Shown here: piece after piece, positions 24,609 to 36,672 of the stretch
How positions within the stretch are numbered: the first letter of the stretch is position 1
Layout of the letters: every line of letters begins with the position of its first letter
NCBI GenBank assembly: GCA_021464415.1
Contig: CM038471.1
Span: 12,336,373 to 12,400,372 of the forward strand
Length of the DNA: 64,000 nt
Source of the DNA: Lonicera japonica
Lineage: Eukaryota > Streptophyta > Magnoliopsida > Dipsacales > Caprifoliaceae
Reading direction: 5' to 3'
The notes under the pieces: model-generated
Seen by the model: only the letters and a program-made list of their open reading frames with translations
What the model was told of the DNA's origin: nothing
Database searches by the model: none
Made by a program: the position numbers and the translations under genes

Positions 24609-25874
24609 TTATTTTTGCCGGATCAACCTTGATTCCCTTTTTACTAACATATATCCCAGCATTTTACCTTTAGTGACGCCGAATTCGCATTTCTGAGGAT
24701 TTAACCGCATCTGGAACCGTATTAACCTCTCAAAGAAGGTACAAAGAGTTGAGACGTGGATTTCACAATTTAAGGATTTGATGATCATGTCGTCAACGTA
24801 TACTTCTACTTCCTTATGGATCATATCGTGAAACAAAGTAGTTGCTGCTCGTTGATATGTGGCTCCGGCATTTTTCAACCCAAACGGCATGACGGTGTAA
24901 CAATAAGTACCCCATGGTGTGATGAAGGCTGTCTTTTCCTGATGATCAGGGTGCATTTTGATCTGATTATACCCGGCAAACCCGTTAACAAATGATTTTA
25001 GGGCATGATTTGCGGTATTGTCGACAATGAGATCGATATTCGGCAGTGGAAAATCATCCTCTGGACAAGCGGTGTTAAGGTTGCGATAGTCAACACAAAC
25101 CCTTACTTTTCCGTTGGCCTTTGGTACCGACACTATGTTGGCCAACCAAGTAGGGTATTCAACGACTCGTATGAATCCTACGTCCAATTGTTTCGTCACT
25201 TCTTCCTTTACTTTTAGTGACCATTCAGGTATCAACTTTCTTAACTTTTGCTTGACAGGTTTACATTCGGGTTTTGTATGTATTTTGTGCATCACAATGT
25301 TGGCGTCTAAACCCGGCATATCAGCATATGTCCAAGCAAAAACATTAACGAATTCTTTCAACAACTTTTCCAATTCTGTCTTTTCGTCATGACTTAACTC
25401 GGCCCTAATTTTTATTTCTTTTTTATCGCCTGTTGTTCCCAAATTTATTGTGACCGTATCCCCTTCAATGGGTTGTATTCTTTGTTCATCATTCAAATTC
25501 TCATTCATGACTTCAACATTATAAGAATCAAAGTAAGGGGAAACATTGACAATTTTATTGATAGAAATATCACTTTGTATAGATAACATACATTCTAAAT
25601 TTCGTACATTTCTATCAACATTCCTTTCTCTCTGCTTCTTCTTCTTTTCTTCAATCGGGTGTATGAGATGCACAGGGTCCCCGAGGAAATCTTCCTTAAT
25701 TGCCATTACATCAAACATATTACCCAGCATATCTTCCTCTTCTAGTGGCTCGACAGGTGGCCGGGTGATCTTCAAACGAGACGAGAAAGTGTGAGTAAAT
25801 CCTTCACTGATATACAAGTCTTCTTCAAAGAAAATTTCTAACCCTGGTTGTCTTTTCCCTTTTTTATAAACCAT
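24609..25874 (-). CDS. Tat pol: reverse transcriptase (long open fragment)
   Basis: A 421-residue open fragment. The N-terminal third is the linker after protease (MFDVMAIKED). RT motifs follow: FAWTYADMPGLD, VCVDYRNLNTACPEDDFPLP, FAGYNQIKMHPDHQEKTAF, TPWGTYCYTVMPFGLKNAGA, and the catalytic box YVDDMIIKS, all intact. It copies element RNA into cDNA. The frame is lost in the thumb at about 24610, where RNase H resumes in another frame. It is the best preserved part of pol. In the intact polyprotein there would be no separate start codon, so the 25874 end is only the limit of the open frame. Confidence 0.93.
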   Translation of the reverse strand: MVYKKGKRQPGLEIFFEEDLYISEGFTHTFSSRLKITRPPVEPLEEEDMLGNMFDVMAIKEDFLGDPVHLIHPIEEKKKKQRERNVDRNVRNLECMLSIQSDISINKIVNVSPYFDSYNVEVMNENLNDEQRIQPIEGDTVTINLGTTGDKKEIKIRAELSHDEKTELEKLLKEFVNVFAWTYADMPGLDANIVMHKIHTKPECKPVKQKLRKLIPEWSLKVKEEVTKQLDVGFIRVVEYPTWLANIVSVPKANGKVRVCVDYRNLNTACPEDDFPLPNIDLIVDNTANHALKSFVNGFAGYNQIKMHPDHQEKTAFITPWGTYCYTVMPFGLKNAGATYQRAATTLFHDMIHKEVEVYVDDMIIKSLNCEIHVSTLCTFFERLIRFQMRLNPQKCEFGVTKGKMLGYMLVKRESRLIRQK

Positions 25875-26911
25875 CCATTTAACGAACTACCGGTGAATAT
25901 GGCGCTTTTCATTCGGCTAACATCTCCCATATATCCCAACCCCGCAAGAGGACTCGGTTGTTGGTATGGTTCGATCATTTGTGCAATGCCGGCCTGATAT
26001 TTTCCCAAACCAATCCCCTGTAAAAATTTTATTTCTCTCATCATCTTTACCACTTGCGTGTTCATGGTGGACATATCGTCAAGAGGCAGGTACTTCATAG
26101 TCTGAGTGGTAAGAGTTTGGACCTTTGGTTCATACGAAAATCCCCCAAGTTAGACGTCTTGGCTTCCAATTCCCAATATGGGCGAGTTTTTGGGCACTAT
26201 TGCTCTTTCAGGGTCTCCCTTAATGACAATGATATCCCCGTTGAAAGGTATCTTTATCTTTTAATGAAGGGAAGAAGGAAGTGCACCAACCTCATGCAAC
26301 CAAACTCGTCCCAATAACAAATTGAAGCTCAACGGGATATCGATGACTTAAAACTCGGTGGTAAATGTAGCCGGTCCCATTCTCATATCAATCATGACGG
26401 AACCCAATACCTCTCGCTTAGTATTGTCTTATGCTCGGATCGTAACCGGTGATTCTTTCTAGTGTAGCCAAATCGATACCTAAACGAACAACAGTCTTTA
26501 ATGGGCACACGTTGATTGTGGAACCTTATCCATGAGAACATAGGGTATAAACATTCCACAGGCCACAACGGTAATATGCAGGGCTTGATTATGATCCCGG
26601 CCCATTGGTGATAAATCTTTGTCAGAGAAACCGAGCATTTGTTTTTGTACTCCCATTGAGGCGATCATTGCTATCAATTCGCTCGGGGTGGCTTCGAAAG
26701 GGACGACTGATTCGTCTAGCATTTTCATTAGTGCCGTACGGTGTGGCTTGGATGCCACCAAGAGTCCCCAGATTGAAATTTGGGCATGTGTTTTCTTTAA
26801 TTGTTTCACAACACGACCTTCTTTTGGGTCCTTCGCCGGTTCTTTGGAAGGAGTAGTAATAGCGGGTTGCTTGTTACCCAGTGGTTGGTAGACTCTCCCA
26901 GAGCGAGTCAA
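25838..26911 (-). pseudogene. Tat pol: protease and G-patch region
   Basis: MTRSGRVYQP at 26911 and ALHITVVACGMFIPYVLMDK near 26550 mark the start of the aspartic protease typical of Tat elements. Just after it the active-site tract (Asp-Asn-Gly family) is destroyed. After several stops, QGIGLGKYQAGI (about 26000-26030) is the G-patch that follows protease in this lineage. The protease would have processed Gag-Pol. Confidence 0.8.
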
Positions 26912-27226
26912 TTGTTGGACCTATGTTGCCACCGGATCACTTATTTCTTCAGGTGTTTCAACCGATGGTGGAGGCGCCTTCTTTTCGACTTGCGAGACTT
27001 TGTTCCAATCGAAGGCTATCATATTTATTCGTGATGGGTATTTGCTTTGATGGTTGCCCCTATTTATTACTTTTCTACGGTTATACCCGAGCCCCTGCCG
27101 TCTCGGGTTGTCTTTGAATTATGGGAGATGAGCAATTCCCTGGTTTTGCTTTTCGAGCCCGAGACCTGGTATAAACTACATTCGTTCCATCCAGCCCATA
27201 ATTTTTGGACTAACCATCTCTTGTGA

Positions 27227-29115
27227 TCATAGGGCAGAGATTTCGTCGACACATAATCCCAATAAGGTTTCATCTTCGATTTCCTCAATAATTTTTTGAG
27301 ATTTTGTAGGAATGTGTTGGATAACTGTGGGTGAAGGCTTTAGACAGCCAAATTTCAATACTTCAACATTTTCTGCGTCTATGGAGGGTTTGATCAAAAA
27401 TACAGGATCTGGTAAATCCAAATCTTCCTCGATGGCATTGATTCGGTGATTGGGAAGGGGGTTTCTGGCGACATTTGGGGCTGATGGATCAGGAATCCTC
27501 TTGCTATCAATTAGGTTTTGAATAGCATGTCGCAGGGCCATGCAAATGTCGGTGGTGTGCCCGAATCCCTGATGGTACTCGCAATGCTCATTCATATTCC
27601 AATGAGGCGGTATTTGTTGCGGTAACAGCCTTGGGTTCATGGGATACATTATCCGAGCTTCTTTCAATTGTTCAAAAACCTTTCCTAAAGGTTCCGGCAG
27701 CTGCAAAAAGTGTCTATCTCGTGAGTGATTCTGATCGAATGCCCTGGCATTGTTGTTGTTGTTACGATACCCCGGTGTAGGATAATTCCCAATGTTCTTC
27801 ACAGAGTTTTGATCATAGGGATTGTTGGAATATCCCCTACCATAGGACCTATAAGAGGTATCGTGATTGATGGCTGAAGTAGAAGTCTTTTTGTATTGTG
27901 ATGCTGACTTCTTGTTTTCAGCCTGCTTGGTTAGCTCTTCCTCAATTTCATTACCAACATGAAGCAAAGCCTTAAATCTGCCAAAGAATTGGTGCCCCAT
28001 TTGAGCCCGAATTTCTGGTTTCAAGTTCTTTACAATCATTCCCAGTTGTTCCTCCTCATCGAGGCGCTCCACCATTTGGGCCGCTAATTCCCTCCACCTT
28101 GTAACGAATTCGCTAAAGATCTCATTTTCTTTTTGCTTGGCCATCTCCAGATGTTTTCTCGTAACCTTGAGTTTTTCATTAGTCTTATATTATGATACAA
28201 ACTCTTGGACGATGGCGGACCACGATCTGACTCGGTGCTTTTCAAGGTTCAAAAACCAACTCTAGGTTGGTCCTGCCAGAGTGAGATGAAAGGAATTGGC
28301 CAATTCAGCCTCACCGATATCGTAAATCCTCATTGATCGGACATAGGATTTCAGGTGGAGTTCAGGCGGTGTAGTTCCAGTGAACTTCGGGATAAAAGGC
28401 ATCTTAAAGCCCACTGGATAATGAGCTTCAGGGTATAGGTTTTAGCTTTGCATCTGGGTTAAATCGTTCGAACTTTCAGCTACTTTTTGAGTAAGTGCTT
28501 TCAATTGTTCCTTAAGCTCAGACAAGTCACTATCCCCCCGACAGGTTTCCATTGGTGAGGGGCCCTCTCCTTGAATGCTCATGGGCCTTCTTATCGATTC
28601 GTAATACGGATCCTGATAAGGTTCATGGATCAGTTACATTTGCGGGGGGTTTGATTGATTGGGTCCTGTTGTAGCCAATTGCCGACCGGATCATGCATGG
28701 GTTTTGGTTGGTTCAATTGTTCAAACGGCAGTGATACTTCGGTATGAACTGAGAGTGGTGGTGGTGGTGGTGGAATAATCAGGGCTTCCCTTGGCGGTTC
28801 CGTCATGCGCCCCTTGGCCAACTCGTCCAGTTTGGCATGAGTATTTTGATTGTCGGTTTAGAGCATGGTCATACTTTGACTCAAATTCACCAGCATTCGG
28901 TACATATCCTCGGGGTTCGGTAACTGAGCATTCCCATTTCCACTTGAGCTGGCTAGATTTGGGTCAGCATTCAGAGACGGAGTGTGATGTAGCGGTTGAC
29001 CCCCCATGGTATTATTCTGAGGCATCCTCTGGTTCGGGTAAAAAGGACCGAGGGGCGGATCCGCTGCATTATTGAATTGGTTGTTCACATTCCGGTTTGG
29101 CGTGTTCTGATCCAT
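27227..29115 (-). pseudogene. Tat gag
   Basis: The start is ATG at 29115-29113 (MDQNTPNRNVNN), after a 1.1 kb leader. A Pro/Asn/Gln-rich N-terminus follows, then a retrotransposon Gag core at about 28150-27950 (FSEFVTRWRELAAQMVERL) and a single CHHC-type knuckle CEYHQGFGHTTDICMALRHA near 27570. Gag forms the particle that carries element RNA. Stops near 28859 and 28632 and a frame change near 28145 break it. Confidence 0.85.
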
Positions 29116-30206
29116 GTTTTCGAAAGAATCGGGTTTGACAAGTCGTCCGATACTATCTCTTCCGCCCACGCAGAAGCCAGGATGGAATGAATATCTGATG
29201 CCGAAAAAAAGGACAAATTCGATTGCGCACATTCCCCGAAAAATAAGAAACAATATATCATTTAGAAATCGCCAGACCTTATCCAGAAATACATCGATCG
29301 GGACGACGCTAAGCACACAAATTTTTTTCCTTAGGTGAGATTGAAAGCAGAGCCAACAGTGACAACTTTAGAGCCCCATATAGCGGTAGGGTAAGAAGGG
29401 AATTCCATGGGTTCCCTGACCGTCTATAATTTTGAAAATCCGTTTTGAAAAAAAAAAGCTTTTTGGAAAGATCATTTGAAAATACGGGAAGTTCTCTCCT
29501 CATGAGTTGCTTTATTCATGGAATTAGTGCTAGGAAAATTACGAAGATACAGTCTTCGTGAATTTTTACGGCGAAGGTCGGACAGCCTCCGGCCTGACAG
29601 GGCCTTAGCTGGTTTAGATTCTCACGACTGTCGGTCATTAAAACCATGCAGAAGATCTTGTGTTCTAAGCTGACTCCCCTATATGCAAGCGTGGTTGAAA
29701 AGGGTAAGGTTTAAGGTCCCCTCCTATTTGGCAGGTCTTACGATATACCTCAAGAGCGCAGGTACGTGTAAGGACCTTTTGATATACATCCCGGGTACGT
29801 GAGTGTTCTCGTCACTCTATATACCTCGGTAAGTACTTGGCCAAGGAGAGTGGTCCCAGGCGCTTTTGGCTAGTGCAGACCCGCAAGTCCGCGGCCTAGT
29901 CACGACTCTGGTCCCGAGGTTGATAGGGTAAGTTCACACTAGCGAAAATGCATGATAAGGCGTGAGTGCGTGCAAAATAACAATATGGTGGTTCATTATT
30001 GATCAATGCTTTATGATTTGTTATGGTAATTTACACAATTTTAATTATGAAAAAGATTTTCCTCACATAGTTAGCATATAAAGGCATCAGGGTATCCACC
30101 TAAATCGCTTCTATGTTATCCTAAAACTAAGGCTTGCAACCCTATATCTAATAAATATAAAGAATTAAATATATGATCCATTATATAAGAGCTTAGTTCT
30201 CGACTA
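29116..30206. other. Untranslated leader of the Tat element
   Basis: Lies between the primer site and gag. No long frame is conserved, so there is no Ogre-type ORF1. GC-balanced sequence around 29570-29930 may be structured. Confidence 0.6.
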
Positions 30207-30224
30207 TCCCCAGCAGAGTCGCCA
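30207..30224 (-). other. Primer-binding site, tRNA-Arg type
   Basis: TGGCGACTCTGCTGGGGA on the minus strand, one base from the 5' LTR. From memory of plant tRNA-Arg(ACG), whose 3' end reads ..CCCCAGCGGAGTCG plus CCA, this is complementary over 18 bases with one mismatch. Priming by tRNA-Arg is known for Ogre/Tat elements. Confidence 0.8.
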
Positions 30225-30225
30225 C

Positions 30226-31441
30226 TGTGGGAATCCGGACCCACAATCCGAGAGGCCGTGCTCGTTCTCGATTTTCTTTGAAAACGTGTTTTGTAGAGTC
30301 GCCAGTTTGTTTTACGAGAAAACAAACAAAAGATCGTACGAGGGACAATTCAAGAACGAATTATCTTTCATACGTTTAAAACCAGAGTTTAAAAGTATAC
30401 TTTGCTAGGGTTCGGGAACTACGTTACGAATTGGGAAGGTGTTAGGCACCCAATTCGCCCTTTCGGTCTCTTAATGGATCATGTATCTAATTCTTATTTT
30501 AGATATCTTGCAAGTAGTTTAAATAGTTTTCAGAATAATCCTTTCTAGATAAATTCAGTTTAAAATTGTATTTTAAAATCAGACTCGAGCGCCTACGTAT
30601 TCATTCGTAGAATAAAATCAGAGTCTCGTAGTTCCATTTGTTTGGAAACTGTTTTTGTATTTTTGTTTGTTTTGAAAAGGTGTCAAAACGAGTTTTAGTT
30701 TTTTTTGTAAAATTTAGAAAGGATTTATTTTGAAAGCAGTGAATTTCCTTGCAAGTTATCTAATTTTCTGTATTAAAAATGAATTTAAATGCAGTATTGA
30801 AATTAGGAAGATTAAAGAAAGATGTACCTGATGCGCTTGAAGAATAAAGAACCTTGCCTTGGTTGCTCATTTTCTCTCTAAACTTTCTCTCTCCAAAGCT
30901 TTCTCTCTCTAGACTTTCTCTCTCTAATTCTCTTTTTCTCTAGAAATTCTAAAGAAAAGACTCCCTAATAATTTTGGCAGAATTTCACCTTACTAAAAAC
31001 ACCAATGCATGTTGATGATCTCAAATGAGACCCCAAGGGTCCTATTTATAGGAAAATTTCCACCAAAAACGCTTCAAAAGAGGCCAACCGCAGGGGGTAG
31101 CCGCAGGGGGTGCGGCTGGGGCGTGCGGTTGGGGGTAGCCGCAAGGCTTGCGGCTAGGGCGTACGGCTAGGGCATGCGGTTGGAGGCTGCGGCTGGGTCA
31201 TGCGGCTAGGGCGTGCGGCTAGGGCGTGCGGCTGGGTGCCAACCACACGGCTGGCAGGCAGGCCGATCCCCGTCCTAGTAAGCGAAGAGGCAACAAAGGT
31301 TATCTCAGACTCCCAGTGCATCCGAAAATTGGAGTCTTTCCTAACGGTCTTCTATATGTACGATGAGTTAGGATTAAATGCAAGATGCTCGTTTTAAGAA
31401 AAGCAGTATTCATATGAGAGTCGTGGATTAGGGTGTTCACA
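30226..31441 (-). repeat. 5' LTR of the Tat element
   Basis: Aligns along its length with 13319-14625. It starts TGTGGGAATCC and ends GTGTTCACA on the plus strand. It has lost about 100 bp in the GC-rich block near 31250, compared with the other LTR. Confidence 0.92.
31041..31052 (-). promoter_or_regulatory. TATA box of the 5' LTR promoter
   Basis: CCTATAAATAGG on the minus strand. Upstream (plus 31080-31250) lie many short CpG-rich units of the type AGCCGCACGCCCT or AACCGCA, the likely U3 enhancer. Transcription would run left into gag. Confidence 0.75.
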
Positions 31442-31446
31442 ATAAT
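31442..31446. repeat. Target-site duplication ATAAT, right copy
   Basis: Identical to 13314-13318. The sequence beyond it resumes the hAT-related flank. Confidence 0.9.
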
Positions 31447-31498
31447 CTTAAACTATACCATGAGGAATATTTTTTCAATCTAATCATTCCATCATTCT

Positions 31499-34400
31499 CC
31501 AAGTTGCGTGTTTTGTTTATTTAGCCGCACTTTCTTTTAATGTTGTCAATGATCCGTATTGGTTGCCTATGGTTGAAAGGATTATTGAATATGGAATTCA
31601 TGCCTCCTACAATGCATGAATTCAGAACGTGGATACTTAAGGCATATGTTGATGACATTAATATTATTTTTAAAGAACACAAAAAATGTGACGCCTCGAA
31701 TCCCGTTATGAGGTTTGAACCTCCAGGGTCCATTTAATCACGGTGCCGTGCGCGACGGCGGGTTGGAATGCATAACTTAGAACTGATATAATAGAAAATT
31801 TCAAATAAGGCCGCATTTTTCAAAAATTTTTGGCATGTGGAGTTTGTAATTTCAATAAAACCAACCTGTAAATTATAAAGAAAGTTTAAATAAAAACAGA
31901 ACTCCACAATTTTGAAGTCATAAATCATCAAGCAGTTCAATAAACAACAATTCCTCCAACGAGATCCCAATAGTTTTTAAAAGGCCTTGTACATCACTTA
32001 TATATAAATTTGAATACAACAATGATACAAATTGTACAACTTATATTAATATATATATGGCTCATGAGATATAAGTCGTCCACAGACGACCACAACTTAT
32101 ACTGTCATCAGAGGTTTTCTATCGCGTGCTCGTGCCGCCCCAAAGAAGTACCTGCAAAACTGGTTTGAAAAATGGGAGTGAGCTAAACACGGGTTCAGTG
32201 GGAACTAAAAAGTTTTATAAGAAGAATACATTTTTAAAACCATGCATATGTGTATATATACCAGTTTATATAAGGTGCATGTCAAATACTAACCCTGCCC
32301 CGATTATATAATAAGAATTTATCAACAAGGTACAAAAATGTTACTATAACAAAGTATCATAAGGAAATATAATCTTAGGAAAATTGTAGGCACCAATCTA
32401 GTAACCGTCAATCCAGTCTCACATCTGACATTTAGGATTTACTTAACCATGCACAGCGATCGTGATCTAAGCCCCTAAGGCTAGGGTATGCAGCCCCCAA
32501 AGCTAGGTCCCCCCATGGACCACCTAGATGGTGTAGGGTATGCCGCCTCACGGGGTCCCCCTACAGACCATAAAGTATGCCGCTATGAAAGCGGGATCCC
32601 TCTACACGGATCAGGGTATGTAGCCGCCGAGGCTAAGTCAACCCCATGGACCATTAGTGCCTTACAAAGCCAAGAAATCGATTCAAAATATTCTCCCAAA
32701 GAATATACTTATTTATAATACACACGCACATATATACACATATACATCTATCTCTCAAGTATAACTTTAATTACCAAGAGCTTATTTCAATTCATATAAG
32801 CCATACACGCGCTATACGTATAATCCAATCCATAGCGATGCTACGTACAAAGGATTAATGGCCACAATAACCACCTTGACTCAGGGTGTGTTTAATATAC
32901 ATATGCCATTAGGGAATCAATATTAGCACTGGTTACATCCATGTAATACTTGAATTATTCTAAAAAGAGAGTTAATAGTTTATTTGAAATAAACACTTGG
33001 TTTGTTAATACAATATCCATAATGTACTTAGTCTACTGAATAGCGTAAGTACATCATGAATATAATCACCATACACTATCCATAATTTACTTAGTAAAGA
33101 ATTTATGCATTAACTCATCTTTTACTAAGTATGTAACTAAGTTCGGAAATAAGGTTATTACTAAAATAGTGGTATCCTACCAAAGTCATGATATTAATTA
33201 TCCAATGACATATTTATACATCGTTCACCATACGACAAGATGTATACACAACCCATCTCGTATGCTAGATAGGAATATAAATACACAACTCTTCATAGCC
33301 ATATACACTTACTAACTAAGCTTAATAATGCAAATATGGAGTTTCTTGTGTACTTATCACACTAACTCCCCAACGACTCGAAAACCTAAGTAAGCAAATT
33401 ATATATATATATTCCAAGGTACCATATTTACGTCTAGACCTACTATAAGCCGTAACTAGTATTGGTCCTCATTCTTAGTTCATATATAAGCATAATATAG
33501 ACCTCTTATAGTGTAAATCCCAATGCAACTTCAACAAATTACATAAGAGATGGAAATGTCAAAATATAGCATAGTATAACTCGCATCATGCTTAACATCT
33601 CATATTTAGCGTGTATTTAAGCTTTATTGTTCACGGTCAGCTTACGCTGGTGATCAGTAACACTGGTTTGTGATAAATCAATTAAATATAGGATTTTCTC
33701 GTAGAATCATTTAATACTAACAATAACAATTGATAATCAACCATTATAATCGTAAATCATAAACCCAAAGCCCATAAATGCATAGAAACTTCATTCGTAG
33801 AAAAATCCCAATTTATGGGAAATATGGTGATTGAATGCATAATCTTTGAAAATAAACTTTAATACTATTGTTCCCACCTCAACCAAGCAGATCCTCGAGG
33901 TTAAGAGCGGTGGATCGAGCCGTAGTTCCGAGCACTTGCAAAATCCCCAAAATCGCTTGAAACCCTCATTAATGGAGGAAAGGAATTAAAGAGGAAGATG
34001 ATGATGGTGATGATTCAAATGATGAATCACATGTAGGGGTGATCAAACCCTCTAAAAATCTCCCAAAATAGCCCCCCAATCGTCCCCTTGGAGCTCTCTA
34101 AGTTGGTATATATATTATGGAAGAAATTAGCTCTGTTTTGGCTTTATAATCACGCTCATGACCCCTTCAGTCGACTGATCAACCCCATCAGTCAACTAAT
34201 GGGTGAAATATGATGCATTGATAGTATTTTGGCCATAACTTCTTGCTCGAAAATTCGATTAAGGTCATCTTTATGTACACGGAAAGGTAATTCAAAGGCC
34301 TACAAATTCCTAAGAGGAAGGTTCCTCAAATTCTGGATGGATCATTCCCAAAAATTCACCGAAGACAGCGCTCTGCCAAAGTGTTCCGAACAACTAGATT

Positions 34401-36672
34401 TCAACAATTTGCTTACTTTGCAAGCTGATTCGACCACAGAGGAGTGTGATTTGGCTGTTAGTAGAAACACAAAAGTTGTAGATGGGATTGAGATGAAGAC
34501 GTGGCCGCAAACAGGGAGTCATTTGAACCTCGGATGAAAAAGTTATGGCCTCCCAAAGTTGGCCAAAAATTAACTTTTTCGAAAAGTTCAAAATACGGGA
34601 TCACTTCTAGTTTTCGATTTGTGCCACCTGAAAAATGAAAATATTGATCTTAAAAACTTAATATACCTAATATGACATACTGGAGGTGTTAGTTCAAATA
34701 CAAGAGGGCTCAAAACCCAATGTTCATGATCTAACAGCAATAAAGCCTTAACGGGCTGAAGAAGAGAAATGGCTCGGAAATGAAATATGAGATGTTACAA
34801 TAAATCTTGGAAAACATATAGGTGCATTATTATGTCCGATGGGTGGACAGATGGGAAGAGTAGAGCTTTGATGAACTTTTAGGTAAATAGTCCCGCGGGC
34901 ACTTTCTTTTAAAATTTATTGATGTTTTCGATAGCATTAAAAATGGAGAATTAATTTTTAAGTTTCTTAATGATGTTATAAGTGAAACTGGAGATTAGAA
35001 TGCTATTCAAATTGTCACAGATAATGCTAGAAATTATAAGAATAAGGGCAAAAGAATTATGGAAAGTTAGAAGACTTTATGGTGGACACCTTGTGCGGCG
35101 CATTGCATTGATCTTATGTTGGAGGATATTGCAAGATTGAGATTATTTAAGGAGGCAATTGAACATGCTAATTAAAAAGGTGGTGAAGTTTATTTATAGC
35201 CATGGCATAATCCTTGCTATAGTGAGGAGGCATACAAAACTCGCTTTGCCACTGCATTTCTCACTCTTCAAAGCATATACAAACAAAAAAGAGCTCTTGA
35301 AATGATGTTTGCTTTCGAATAGTGAGTTACTTCTCCTCAGCTCAAAAAACGGAAGGGAAGTATTTAAGAGAATTATGGTAAATGATCCTAACTTTTGGCC
35401 ATATGTAGCATTTTGTGCAAAAAGTGTTGTTTTTCTTGTTAGTGTGCTAAGGGAACTTGATTCGGATAAGAGACCGACTATGGATTATATATAAGAGCTT
35501 ATGGATAGGGCAAAGAAGACCATTAAATTTAATTGAGGTGGAGTTAAAAATAAGTACATGCTCATTTAAAAAAAATAGATAAAAGATGAACTCCACAACT
35601 TTGTCATTCTCTACATGCGGTTGGGTATTACTTAAACCCAAAATTGCATTATGAAGATAGCTTTTCTAATTGCATCGAAGTTAAAGATGGATTGTATGCT
35701 TGCATGGATTAGATGTTGTTTTTCGATGGTCGTCTTAAGGCTGATATCAAATTGGATTACTATGGCAATGCCTAAGGATAATTTGAATGTCCAATGGTAA
35801 AACGGGCAAGAAAGTTACGAGCTCCTGGTATTATTGTACTCTTTTTAGTGACTGACAATTTTTCTTTTTAGTTAATTACGATTATTCTTTTATATTCATA
35901 TTTTTTATTCTTTTTTAGCCAAGTGGCTTTGCTATTCGAGTGCTTAGCTTTACTTGTAGTGCTTCGGGATATGAAAGAAATTTGAGCACTTTTGAATCGG
36001 TAAATACTATATTGACTAGCCTTATTTGTGAAATTGTATTTAAATTTTAAGTTTCTATTAATACCCTTTATAATGTTAGATATATACAAAAAAAAAGGAA
36101 TAGGCTTGAACATAAAAGATTAAACGCATTGATCTATGTGAAATATAATTTTAAGCGTCAGGACGATAAACAAAGTTGATCATATTGGGGTTGATGAAAT
36201 TGATTCGGATGATGAATGAATAACTGAGAAAGAAGATCCATTCCTCCCCGGGAAGCCTTCTTGGCTTGAAGACGGTGAGTTATTTTCCAGGGATCCCATT
36301 ATTAGTGTGCCTCCGACATCTTTGAAAGTCTTCTAAATTCTGACAAATGCATGAAAATTGATGTTGATGATGATCCGTCTCCTCCTCCTCTTCTTCCAAT
36401 ATCAAAAAAGATGGTTGGTGAAAGTTCAAGTAAGTATATGGCAATAATTGATTTTTAAAAACATGGCCTACCATTAGGTCTTAAATCTCATTTATTATAT
36501 TGTAGGTGGAGGCAAATGCAAAAAGATGATACTGGGCCTTATTGACGAGGACGTGGAGATGGAATAACATGGTGGAATAAGCCCAATGATCTTTGATAGT
36601 GCACAAGTCCCCAACACAGATAGTCTTGATGATGATAATGAGATGGACTTGGATAATACCAATTATTTTTAA
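31499..36672 (+). pseudogene. hAT transposase gene, split by a solo LTR
   Basis: The left part (31499-31686) encodes VVNDPYWLPMVERIIEYG and, after a shift, PPTMHEFRTWILKAYVDDIN. After the solo LTR (31687-34799) the gene resumes with IIMSDGWTDGKSRALMNF (DUF659 region), IVTDNARNY, WTPCAAHCIDLMLEDI, and the hAT C-terminal dimerisation domain: FAIRVLSFTCSASGYERN, STFE near 35940-35990, then KKRNRLEHKRLNALIYVKYN near 36090. An acidic tail ends in a stop at 36670-36672. The catalytic D-D-E framework and Trp/Cys-x-x-His motif are recognisable. Many stops make it dead. The N-terminal BED zinc finger is not seen; it may have lain left of the Tat insertion or be lost. Confidence 0.88.
31687..34799. mobile_element. 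Solo LTR, copy 2, inside the hAT gene
   Basis: It starts TGTGACGCCTCGAATCCCG and ends GATGTTACA, related over its length to 5625-8599. The 5 bp flanks AAAAA (31682-31686) and ATAAA (34800-34804) differ at one base, fitting an old duplication. Near 34165-34200 it holds CAGTCGACTGATCAACCCC, and on the minus strand a TATAAAG lies about 20 bases further. It cleanly separates the two halves of the hAT transposase. Confidence 0.78.

Larger units (their letters stand above)
13319..31441 (-). mobile_element. Tat-lineage Ty3 LTR retrotransposon, 18.1 kb, with two antisense genes
   Basis: Two related LTRs (13319-14625 and 30226-31441) bound the element and a perfect 5 bp duplication ATAAT flanks it. 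On the minus strand the order is 5' LTR, primer-binding site, 1.1 kb leader, gag, protease/G-patch region, reverse transcriptase, RNase H, a second archaeal-type RNase H, and integrase; then a 7.6 kb region with two plus-strand genes, tandem repeats and the 3' LTR. Dual RNase H, large size, a tRNA-Arg-like primer site and extra ORFs before the 3' LTR are established traits of the Tat (Ogre/Retand) lineage. There is no ORF ahead of gag as in Ogre, so Retand/Tat-like is the better label. The pol genes carry stops, so the copy is dead. A 100 bp length difference and many point differences between the LTRs indicate an old insertion. Confidence 0.93.

Noticed and set aside
13319..31441. Ogre rather than general Tat assignment
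   Set aside because: Size and primer site fit Ogre, but there is no ORF ahead of gag; left at Tat-lineage, Retand-like.
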